DNA of 14,531 nucleotides, from NCBI GenBank assembly GCA_903925445.1, contig CAIYFE010000016.1, positions 1-14,531 of the forward strand, in the 5' to 3' direction. The notes beneath the pieces were generated by a model, which had not been told where the DNA came from, did not search any database, and was given only the letters and a program-made list of their open reading frames with translations. Of this stretch, positions 7,678 through 13,264 are shown one piece after another. A program made the translations under genes and the position numbers. Each line of letters begins with the position of its first letter. Positions within the stretch are counted from its first letter, which is position 1. The stretch is from an uncultured Burkholderiales bacterium. GTDB lineage: Bacteria; Pseudomonadota; Gammaproteobacteria; Burkholderiales; Burkholderiaceae_C.

Positions 7678-7839
7678 TAAGTCATTGATTTGAATGGACT
7701 TTGTCGGAAACCCAAATTTTCTGTGGATAACTTTGTTGATATTCCTGTTGAACCCAGAGCAAAGCCCGAAAAATCAAGGCCTCCACCACATTGCCTCAAA
7801 AAAAAGCAAATCTGAAAGTCTATACAAATCAATGACTTA
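7678..7839 (+). repeat. 162-bp block with 25-bp inverted ends (candidate structured RNA or miniature element)
   Basis: Bases 7678-7702 pair with 7815-7839: the outer 15 bp are perfect (TAAGTCATTGATTTG), followed by one A-A mismatch and nine further pairs, one of which is G-T. The loop of 112 nt can continue the hairpin, since TGTGG 7722-7726 pairs with 7786-7790 and TTGAT 7736-7740 pairs with 7773-7777 in nested order. As RNA the plus strand pairs slightly better, because the G-T becomes C-A on the other strand. The arms begin and end with TA, as would a transposon relic with a TA target duplication. On the minus strand a run of seven T (7673-7667) follows four bases after the block. The symmetry is seen directly; its function is not known. 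Confidence 0.75.
7722..7754 (-). promoter_or_regulatory. Three DnaA-box-like nonamers at 12-bp spacing
   Basis: Plus-strand TGTGGATAA (7722-7730) is the exact complement of the strong DnaA box TTATCCACA. TGTTGATAT (7734-7742) differs by one base from the complement of TTATCAACA, and TGTTGAACC (7746-7754) is a weaker third copy. All have the same orientation and begin exactly 12 bp apart. Regular spacing of same-orientation DnaA boxes beside AT-rich DNA is typical of replication origins and other DnaA-binding loci. The strong box also forms part of an internal helix of the inverted-repeat block. Confidence 0.45.
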
Positions 7840-7901
7840 CGGTGCCGGAAGTTTATTTTGTTTATCAGCACAGTCAGCAAATTTTTTAATGACTAACTTC
7901 C

Positions 7902-7927
7902 AATTTTTGTGCATAACCACAAAAATT
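7902..7927. repeat. 10-bp perfect dyad containing a DnaA-box match
   Basis: AATTTTTGTG and CACAAAAATT are perfect inverted arms around CATAAC. TGTGCATAA at 7908-7916 is the complement of TTATGCACA, which fits the DnaA consensus TTATNCACA. The dyad is 39 bp past the hemE stop. As a minus-strand terminator it is poor because GG follows the stem and there is no T run. A protein-binding operator, or the far end of a DnaA-binding locus, fits better. Confidence 0.4.
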
Positions 7928-7965
7928 AAAGTGATCATTTTGGGTTCTTCTTAACGATTTTGTGC

Positions 7966-9078
7966 TTACGACTGTGAATTTCGGAGCATTTTGGAATGCG
8001 CATGCACCGCTTCAACCAGAGCCGCCACATGTTCGGGTGGTGTGAATTGACTGATGCCGTGCCCAAGGTTAAAGATATGGGTGGGCCCGCGGGTGCTGGC
8101 ATCGGTATGGGGTTGCCCAAAACTGTCGAGCACACGCCGCGCTTCAGCGCACAACGCCTCTTGCGGTGCAAATAGGCTGTTGGGGTCGAGGTTGCCCTGC
8201 AAGGCTTTGCCCGAGCCGCCGACTTCGCCTCCCACCAGCGCGCGGGCTTGGCCTAAATTCACCGTCCAATCCACGCCCAAGACGTCGCAATCCAAGTCGG
8301 CCATTTCGGTCAGCCACAAACCGCCGCCTTTGGTGAAGACGATGCGCGGCACGACCGAGCCGTCTTGCGAGCGTTTGAGTTGTGACAACACCCGACGCGT
8401 GTAGGCCAGGCTGAATTGTTGGAACATGCCGTCGGCCAAAACGCCGCCCCAACTGTCAAAAATCATCACCGCCTGCGCACCGGCTTCGATTTGTGTGTTG
8501 AGGTACAGCGCAACGGCATCGGCGTTGATGGCCAAGATGCGGTGCATCAAATCGGGGCGGCTGTACATGAGCGTTTTGACTTGGCGGTAATCGTCCGAGC
8601 CGCCGCCTTCGACCATGTAACAAGCCAGTGTCCACGGGCTGCCTGAAAAACCAATCAAGGGCACCCGTCCATTCAGAGCTTTTCGAATCGAGGTGACGGC
8701 ATCGAACACGTAGCGCAGTTTGTTCATGTCGGGCACGGCCAGTTGAGCCACGGCCGCTTCATCGCGCACGTGCTTGGCAAATTTAGGGCCTTCGCCTAAA
8801 GCAAAGCTCAAGCCCAAACCCATCGCATCGGGGACGGTCAAGATGTCGCTGAACAAAATGGCCGCGTCCAGCGGGTAGCGATCCAACGGCTGCAACGTGA
8901 CTTCGGTGGCGTAATCCACATGGGTGGCCAGCCCCATGAAACTGCCCGCTTTGGCGCGGGTGTCTCGGTATTCAGGCAAGTAGCGACCCGCTTGGCGCAT
9001 CAGCCAAATGGGGGTGTGAGCGGTCGCCTGACGTAAGCAGGCACGTAAAAAAGTGTCGTTTTGGAGCGGTGCAAACAT
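7966..9078 (-). CDS. hemE: Uroporphyrinogen decarboxylase HemE
   Basis: The 370-residue protein is full length for HemE, which removes four acetate carboxyl groups from uroporphyrinogen III to give coproporphyrinogen III in the cytoplasm. Signature 1, PIWLMRQAGRYLPEYR, is at 23-38 with the substrate-binding Arg28 and Arg32. Asp78 lies in LFSDILTVPDAMG, Tyr154 in the second signature GFSGSPWTLACYMVEGGG (143-160), Ser209 in IFDSWGG and His340 in FNLGHGI; these correspond to the known active-site residues. The ATG at 9078 directly follows GGCGGG with a -10-like GACAAT before it. The gene is 24 bp downstream of the CoA-binding gene and is probably the last gene of a dsbD operon, possibly with its own internal promoter. 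Confidence 0.97.
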   Translation of the reverse strand: MFAPLQNDTFLRACLRQATAHTPIWLMRQAGRYLPEYRDTRAKAGSFMGLATHVDYATEVTLQPLDRYPLDAAILFSDILTVPDAMGLGLSFALGEGPKFAKHVRDEAAVAQLAVPDMNKLRYVFDAVTSIRKALNGRVPLIGFSGSPWTLACYMVEGGGSDDYRQVKTLMYSRPDLMHRILAINADAVALYLNTQIEAGAQAVMIFDSWGGVLADGMFQQFSLAYTRRVLSQLKRSQDGSVVPRIVFTKGGGLWLTEMADLDCDVLGVDWTVNLGQARALVGGEVGGSGKALQGNLDPNSLFAPQEALCAEARRVLDSFGQPHTDASTRGPTHIFNLGHGISQFTPPEHVAALVEAVHAHSKMLRNSQS

Positions 9079-9090
9079 CCCGCCATTGTC
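9079..9090 (-). promoter_or_regulatory. -10-like GACAAT six bases before the hemE ATG
   Basis: On the minus strand the order is GACAAT, GGCGGG, ATG. GACAAT matches TATAAT at 4 of 6 positions including the key A2 and T6. A start 6-7 bases downstream would fall on the ATG, giving a leaderless mRNA. No -35 hexamer is seen. The same arrangement occurs before three other genes here. Confidence 0.3.
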
Positions 9091-9102
9091 GCCTAGCGGC
9101 GT

Positions 9103-9525
9103 TCAAGTCTTGGCGCTTGGGCGTTGCAGCGCGTGTTCAATTTTGAGGCAACGGTCTTGCACGACCCACAGTCCTGCGTCTTGGGCTGATTTCGCTGCTG
9201 CTTCGTTGGCAATGCCCAATTGCATCCAAAGCGCTTTGGCGCCGATGGCGATGGCCTCTTGCGCAATGGGGGCGATGTCTTGGGCGTTGCGAAAGCAGTT
9301 CACCAAGTCGATGTGTTCGTGCTGTGCGGCTTCAAGCAGACTTGCGTGAACACGTTCGCCCAAAATTTCAGAGGCATTGGGGTTGATGGGAATGATCCGA
9401 TACCCCTGTGTCTGCATGTACTGCGCGACTTTGAAGCTGTCGCGGTGCGTTTTAGGCGACAAACCCACCACCGCAATCGTGTGGCAGTTTTGCAAACAGG
9501 CTTGGATGGTTTGACGTGGGGTCAT
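9103..9525 (-). CDS. CoA-binding domain protein (YccU-like)
   Basis: The 140-residue protein is a single Rossmann-type CoA-binding domain. TIAVVGLSPKTHRDSFKVA (16-34) is the nucleotide-binding loop, GYRIIPINPNASEILGERVH (41-60) follows, and ALWMQLGIANEAAAK (98-112) and VVQDRCLKIEHA (121-132) are the conserved C-terminal blocks of the YccU family. No catalytic activity is established for the family; a CoA- or acyl-CoA-responsive role is inference. The frame is open up to 9681, but the ATG at 9525 gives the usual N-terminus and overlaps the dsbD stop in an ATGA arrangement, pointing to translational coupling. hemE follows after 24 bp. Confidence 0.9.
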   Translation of the reverse strand: MTPRQTIQACLQNCHTIAVVGLSPKTHRDSFKVAQYMQTQGYRIIPINPNASEILGERVHASLLEAAQHEHIDLVNCFRNAQDIAPIAQEAIAIGAKALWMQLGIANEAAAKSAQDAGLWVVQDRCLKIEHALQRPSAKT

Positions 9526-11687
9526 GGCAGGGTGCTCAAGGCTTGTTGAATTTTTTCGACACTCAGCAACTCGGACAACACCACCGGCGAGCGCCCCGGC
9601 GCATACAACACATAGACGGGCACGCCGCTTCGGCCCAACGCGCTCAGGGCGCGGGTGATGGCTGGATCGCGTCGGGTCCAATCGGCACGCATGCGCTGCA
9701 CATGGCGTGCATCAAAAGCCTGCAAAACTTGTGGATCAGACAGCGTGGTTTGTTTGTTGATTTGGCAGGTCACGCACCATGCGGCGGTGAAGTCCACAAA
9801 CACCGGCTGGCCTTGCGACAAAGTTTGCTGCACCGACTCTTGCGACCAGTTGCGCCATGTGTGGGTGCTTTCGCTGCCGATGGTCGTTGGGTTGGTGTTG
9901 TGTTCAAAAGCGCGCAACGCCAGCGTGCCCAAGGTGAAAAGCGCAGCGAGCAACGCCACTTGAAACAAGCGAGCCACATGGCTTTTGTAACGAAGCGACC
10001 AAACCCAAGCCGAAAGCGTGAGCAAGCCCAGCAACACCAAAGCGCTGGCATCGCTGCTGGTTTGCAGACTCAAAACCCAGACCAACCACACCACGGTGGC
10101 CAACATCGGAAAGCCCAGCAGCTGGCGCAATGTCACCATCCAAGCGCCGGGTTGGGGCATGTGACGTGCCAAATTGGGAAGCCAACTCAGCAACAAATAA
10201 GGCAGCGCCAAACCCAATCCCATGCACATGAAAATGCCCAGCGCTTGCCAAGTGGGCAAAGTCATTGCCAACCCCAGCGACGCTCCCATGAACGGCGCTG
10301 TACAAGGTGAAGCCACCACCACCGCCAGCACGCCCGACACCCACGCGTTGGTGATCGGATGCTTGGCTTGGTAAGACAACCACGCCGAAGGCAGCACCTG
10401 CCCCAGCTCAAAAAGCCCAAACAAATTCAGTGCGATCAGCGTGAACAAACCCGCCAGCAACGCCACCACGCCAGGCGATTGCAATTGAAAGCCCCAACCG
10501 AGCTGTTCGCCTGCCGCACGCAAAGCCAGCAGAGCTGCGCCAAGCGCTAAAAAGCTCATCACCACGCCCAAGGTGTAAGCCAGTCCCGATAAACGTTGCT
10601 CGCGCGCATGTGCGTGTTGTCGCGAGAAGCCCAAAAACTTGATCGCCAACACGGGCAGCACGCAAGGCATCAAATTCAAAATCAAGCCGCCCAAGCAGGC
10701 GCCCAACAAGGCCAAGACAAAACTGGCGTTGTCCGCAGCGCTGAAATCGGTCGGCGTGATGTCCACGCTGGCGCTGGGCAAAGGCTCTTGCGACGGATCA
10801 GGCCAAGCGCCTTCGATCTTGAGTCCAACACGCCAGCCCTGGCGCGTGCCTTGGCTTGCATCGACCAGCAGCAAAGTCAACGCAGCGGGCGCAGCGCTGC
10901 GCAAATTGCTCAAGGGCAGTTGCGCTTGCCAAACATCACCGGCCCAAGCCTGCGAAGCTTGCGGATGGTTGTGGGACGCCGAATCCAAAATTTCTGGCTC
11001 TAAGGCAAACACTTCCAAGCGGCGGCCTTGTAAGTTGGCAGGTAAACCGCGAATTTCCAATGTCAAGAACTGTGCATTGCCAGCGCCTTGTGGGTGGGCG
11101 ATGGCTTGCACGTTGACCAACGCTTGCGGTTGCTGCGCCAACACCGATTCAAATGCGGCGGTTTGCGTGGCCGTGCTGCTGTTGGCAGGAATGCTCAGAC
11201 TGAAGTCGCCTTCTTGCGGAATGCACTCCAAGCGACACACCAACCAGTTGGCGTGCAACTGGATGTCCAAGGTGTTTTTGGCGCTGGGCTTGAAATCTTT
11301 TTCAATGTGCAAAGGCACGACCAACAAGGCGTTGCCTTCAAAGCCGTAATTGGTCAACGTGCCCGCCCGCAGCTGATGAGGCAAAGGCCACAGCACGGGC
11401 TCTGCGCGCACGCCTGGCGGTAAATTCCATTCCAGTTGCGTGGGCAAGCCAGAGTCGCCGGGGTTGATCCAATAGGTGTGCCACTGTGGCGCATGTTCAA
11501 GCGACAAGCCCACCCAAATGGCTTGCCCGGCTTGCACACCGTTGGGCGCATGCGCCACCAATTCAGCCCGAATTTGCGGTGTGCTGACGGTGGCGTTTTG
11601 CGCCCCAGCGTGTCCTAGCCATGCCAACACGAGGCCCAACATCAGTTGTCGCCCCACCCGAATCCAAGCAGCAGAAAAATCAGTCAT
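9522..11687 (-). CDS. dsbD: Thiol:disulfide interchange protein DsbD (ScsB-like N-terminus)
   Basis: The 721-residue membrane protein passes electrons from cytoplasmic thioredoxin to periplasmic acceptors. Residues 1-29 form a signal peptide (LMLGLVLAWLGHAGA, likely cut after Ala29). The periplasmic N-terminal domain carries Cys151 and Cys155 in WLVCRLECIPQEGD. The central CcdA-like domain of about eight membrane segments has Cys342 in LNLMPCVLPVLAIKF and Cys462 in VVASPCTAPFMGAS. The C-terminal thioredoxin domain has the CVTC active site (638-641) in FVDFTAAWCVTCQ. All three redox pairs are present. The N-terminal domain (YWINPGDSGLPTQLEW) resembles the ScsB/DsbC-corrector type more than E. 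coli DsbD. The frame extends to 11804, but the ATG at 11687 is the one placed directly before the signal peptide. It is divergent from the creatininase-family gene (37 bp) and heads the operon with the CoA-binding gene and hemE. Confidence 0.94.
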   Translation of the reverse strand: MTDFSAAWIRVGRQLMLGLVLAWLGHAGAQNATVSTPQIRAELVAHAPNGVQAGQAIWVGLSLEHAPQWHTYWINPGDSGLPTQLEWNLPPGVRAEPVLWPLPHQLRAGTLTNYGFEGNALLVVPLHIEKDFKPSAKNTLDIQLHANWLVCRLECIPQEGDFSLSIPANSSTATQTAAFESVLAQQPQALVNVQAIAHPQGAGNAQFLTLEIRGLPANLQGRRLEVFALEPEILDSASHNHPQASQAWAGDVWQAQLPLSNLRSAAPAALTLLLVDASQGTRQGWRVGLKIEGAWPDPSQEPLPSASVDITPTDFSAADNASFVLALLGACLGGLILNLMPCVLPVLAIKFLGFSRQHAHAREQRLSGLAYTLGVVMSFLALGAALLALRAAGEQLGWGFQLQSPGVVALLAGLFTLIALNLFGLFELGQVLPSAWLSYQAKHPITNAWVSGVLAVVVASPCTAPFMGASLGLAMTLPTWQALGIFMCMGLGLALPYLLLSWLPNLARHMPQPGAWMVTLRQLLGFPMLATVVWLVWVLSLQTSSDASALVLLGLLTLSAWVWSLRYKSHVARLFQVALLAALFTLGTLALRAFEHNTNPTTIGSESTHTWRNWSQESVQQTLSQGQPVFVDFTAAWCVTCQINKQTTLSDPQVLQAFDARHVQRMRADWTRRDPAITRALSALGRSGVPVYVLYAPGRSPVVLSELLSVEKIQQALSTLP

Positions 11688-11699
11688 CCCGCAATGGTA
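11688..11699 (-). promoter_or_regulatory. -10-like TACCAT six bases before the dsbD ATG
   Basis: On the minus strand the order is TACCAT, TGCGGG, ATG. TACCAT matches TATAAT at T1, A2, A5 and T6. There is no Shine-Dalgarno sequence at normal spacing and no clear -35 hexamer. Transcription would be expected to begin at or next to the ATG. Confidence 0.35.
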
Positions 11700-11712
11700 T
11701 CGGCACAGGCCG

Positions 11713-11724
11713 TAAGATGCGGGG
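11713..11724 (+). promoter_or_regulatory. -10-like TAAGAT six bases before the creatininase-family ATG
   Basis: The order is TAAGAT, GCGGGG, ATG. TAAGAT matches TATAAT at T1, A2, A5 and T6. The G-run touches the ATG and is too close to act as a normal Shine-Dalgarno sequence. The 37-bp gap with dsbD therefore carries two face-away -10-like boxes, one per gene, each 6 bp from its ATG. Confidence 0.35.
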
Positions 11725-12558
11725 ATGGCCGCCAATACCCGCACCTCACCCACTGACAGCGCGCATCGTTGGGATGCTTTGCGCTCGCCGCAATTCAATG
11801 CCATCGATGCCCAACGTGCTGTGGCCGTTTTGCCCTTGGGCGCAACAGAGCAACACGGACCGCATTTGCCTTTGTCGGTGGATACGGTGTTGGTCGAGGG
11901 CGTGATCCAAGCCGCCTTGTCTCATTTGACGGCGCAAGATCCGGTCTGGGTCTTGCCAACGCAAACTGTGGGCTTGAGCACCGAGCACATCGCTTTTGCG
12001 GGCACGCTGACTTTGTCTGCCCAAACCGCGATCGCGCTTTGGTGCGATTTGGGCGCTTCACTGGCGCGCGCGGGCTTCAAAAAATTGCTCATGTTCAACG
12101 CCCACGGGGGCAATGTGGGGTTGATGGATGTCGTCGCGCGCGAGTTGCGTGCGCAACATGGTCTGCTGGTTTACAGCAGCAGTTGGTACAACTTGCCCAT
12201 TGAAGCGGCGGTGATGCAACAGTTTTCAGCGCAGGAACACCGTTTTGGCATCCACGGTGGCGAGATCGAGACTTCAATGATGCTGGCGCTTGCCCCTGAC
12301 TGGGTCGACATGTCGCAGGCGCAAAACTTCGCTTCGACCTCTCAAGACCGCGCAGCGCGGTATGACATCTTGGGCAACGGCAAAAGCGCCAAGCTGGGCT
12401 GGCACATGCAAGACTACAACCCGCAAGGCGCTGTGGGCAATGCCGCTGCAGCCTCAGCGGCCAAAGGGCAGGCGCTGATTGACAGCGCCGGCGAGCAGTT
12501 GGCCAATTTGTTGCGCGAACTGATCGACTTGCCCTTGAGCACCCTCAGGCAAAAGTGA
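11725..12558 (+). CDS. Creatininase-family amidohydrolase
   Basis: The 277-residue protein belongs to the creatininase/MftE/ArfB family of metal-dependent hydrolases. LPLGATEQHGPHLPLSVDT (36-54) holds the metal-ligand set Glu42, His44 and Asp53, with the same spacing as in creatininase. His127 lies in FNAHGGN (124-130), and Glu180 in HGGEIETS is probably the final ligand, as in family members other than true creatininase. The family opens cyclic amides or cleaves formamides and peptide-like bonds; with no creatine or mycofactocin genes nearby the substrate cannot be named. The ATG at 11725 follows a G-rich run and a -10-like box. The 3' end overlaps the convergent phosphatase-like gene by 14 bp. 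Confidence 0.88.
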   Translation: MAANTRTSPTDSAHRWDALRSPQFNAIDAQRAVAVLPLGATEQHGPHLPLSVDTVLVEGVIQAALSHLTAQDPVWVLPTQTVGLSTEHIAFAGTLTLSAQTAIALWCDLGASLARAGFKKLLMFNAHGGNVGLMDVVARELRAQHGLLVYSSSWYNLPIEAAVMQQFSAQEHRFGIHGGEIETSMMLALAPDWVDMSQAQNFASTSQDRAARYDILGNGKSAKLGWHMQDYNPQGAVGNAAAASAAKGQALIDSAGEQLANLLRELIDLPLSTLRQK

Positions 12559-13213
12559 TCCAGCTTTGGTGTTGTGGCGTCTCCAGATGCGCCACACTGT
12601 TGTAAGACACCAGCGTGTGGCGCTTGGGGTTGAAGGTGAATTCGCTCACCGAACAATTGCGAATTCGCAAATTCAACTCAATCGTGGCCTGAGCAGGCAA
12701 TCCCAACACATGCCCCACCGCCGTGGAAATCGGCCCGCCGCTGGAGACCAGCAACACATTGCCCTCGCATTGGCTGCGAATGTGCTCAAGCGCAGAAGTG
12801 ACGCCTGCTAAAAACTCGGCGTAAGTAGGCATGCCACGCGGCTGCGTGCGGCCTTGCATCCATTGCGAAAGTCCGTCGCGCAACATCCGAAAATGGGCTT
12901 TGTAGCCTTCGGGCGTTGTTGGCTTGATCAGAGTTGATGAGTGCACGGTTTCAATCACCGCTTCGCTGTCGTATTCGTTCAAGCCCGGCCACCGCAGCGA
13001 CTCGTGCGTCAATCCCAAGCCTTGTTCAATGCCTTGCAAGGTTTGAAGATGCCGTTTGAGCGTTCCAGTGATCACTGCATCAAATCGCAAACCCAGCGCG
13101 CGCCAGTGCTCGCCCAAGCGTTGCGCTTGCTGCTGACCCAAGGGGCTGAGTTGATCGTAATCGGCAGCGCCCAATGAAGCCTGCCCGTGGCGTACCAAAT
13201 AAAGTTGTCCCAT
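12545..13213 (-). CDS. Histidine phosphatase superfamily protein lacking the usual second histidine
   Basis: The 222-residue protein begins MGQLYLVRHGQAS, with the RHG catalytic motif at 8-10 (His9 the phospho-acceptor), and has Arg54 in TGTLKRHLQT and Glu80 in LNEYD, as in the phosphoglycerate mutase-like fold. In the C-terminal motif, normally near VVSHGGVI, the sequence reads VLLVSSGGPIS (153-163), so the second catalytic histidine appears replaced by serine. The protein may be a divergent phosphatase or inactive; its substrate is unknown. The frame extends to a GTG at 13252, but family start and spacing favour the ATG at 13213, six bases after a -10-like CACAAT. It lies 51 bp downstream of the ABC-F gene on the same strand and may be cotranscribed. 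It overlaps the convergent creatininase-family gene by 14 bp. Confidence 0.88.
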   Translation of the reverse strand: MGQLYLVRHGQASLGAADYDQLSPLGQQQAQRLGEHWRALGLRFDAVITGTLKRHLQTLQGIEQGLGLTHESLRWPGLNEYDSEAVIETVHSSTLIKPTTPEGYKAHFRMLRDGLSQWMQGRTQPRGMPTYAEFLAGVTSALEHIRSQCEGNVLLVSSGGPISTAVGHVLGLPAQATIELNLRIRNCSVSEFTFNPKRHTLVSYNSVAHLETPQHQSWITFA

Positions 13214-13225
13214 GCGTGCATTGTG
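13214..13225 (-). promoter_or_regulatory. -10-like CACAAT six bases before the histidine phosphatase ATG
   Basis: On the minus strand the order is CACAAT, GCACGC, ATG. CACAAT matches TATAAT at A2, A4, A5 and T6. There is no Shine-Dalgarno sequence. This is the fourth gene in the window with the same arrangement. Confidence 0.3.
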
Positions 13226-13233
13226 AAGCGCTG

Positions 13234-13258
13234 CGTGGCATTCCACGGTCACGCGTGA
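13234..13258. repeat. Hairpin and palindrome between the ABC-F and phosphatase genes
   Basis: CGTGG and CCACG (13234-13247) form a 5-bp GC-rich stem around CATT. TCACGCGTGA (13249-13258) next to it is a perfect 10-bp palindrome. Both lie just past the ABC-F stop codon. There is no T run, so this is not a standard terminator; it could be an attenuating structure or an operator. Confidence 0.3.
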
Positions 13259-13264
13259 GACGCC

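Larger units (their letters stand above)
7626..7965. other. AT-rich hemE-priA intergenic region, 340 bp, no credible gene
   Basis: This is the only stretch longer than 300 bp without a coding gene. Its base composition is clearly richer in A+T than the flanks (for example 7861-7920 is about 32% GC by direct count). Two short open frames exist, at 7694-7954 (+) and 7677-7880 (-), but neither has a recognisable domain. The region holds a 162-bp block with 25-bp inverted ends, an array of DnaA-box-like nonamers, a plus-strand promoter candidate and a second dyad with a further DnaA-box match, listed separately. No clear Rho-independent terminator for hemE is visible. Confidence 0.8.

Noticed and set aside
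7678..7839. The inverted-repeat block as 6S RNA
   Set aside because: The long hairpin shape is similar, but I could not find recognisable 6S sequence features, and the name would not be supported.
7677..7880. Minus-strand open frame of 67 codons in the same gap
   Set aside because: Its sequence reads straight through the inverted-repeat block, with no start signal or protein-like pattern.
7694..7954. Plus-strand open frame of 86 codons in the hemE-priA gap
   Set aside because: It has no recognisable domain or ribosome binding site and crosses the right arm of the inverted repeat; its composition is just that of AT-rich noncoding DNA.
9526..9681. N-terminal extension of the CoA-binding protein
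   Set aside because: It lies inside the dsbD coding region in another frame, and the conserved domain begins after the ATG at 9525.
11688..11804. N-terminal extension of DsbD
   Set aside because: The extra 39 residues precede the signal peptide and are antisense to the creatininase-family gene.
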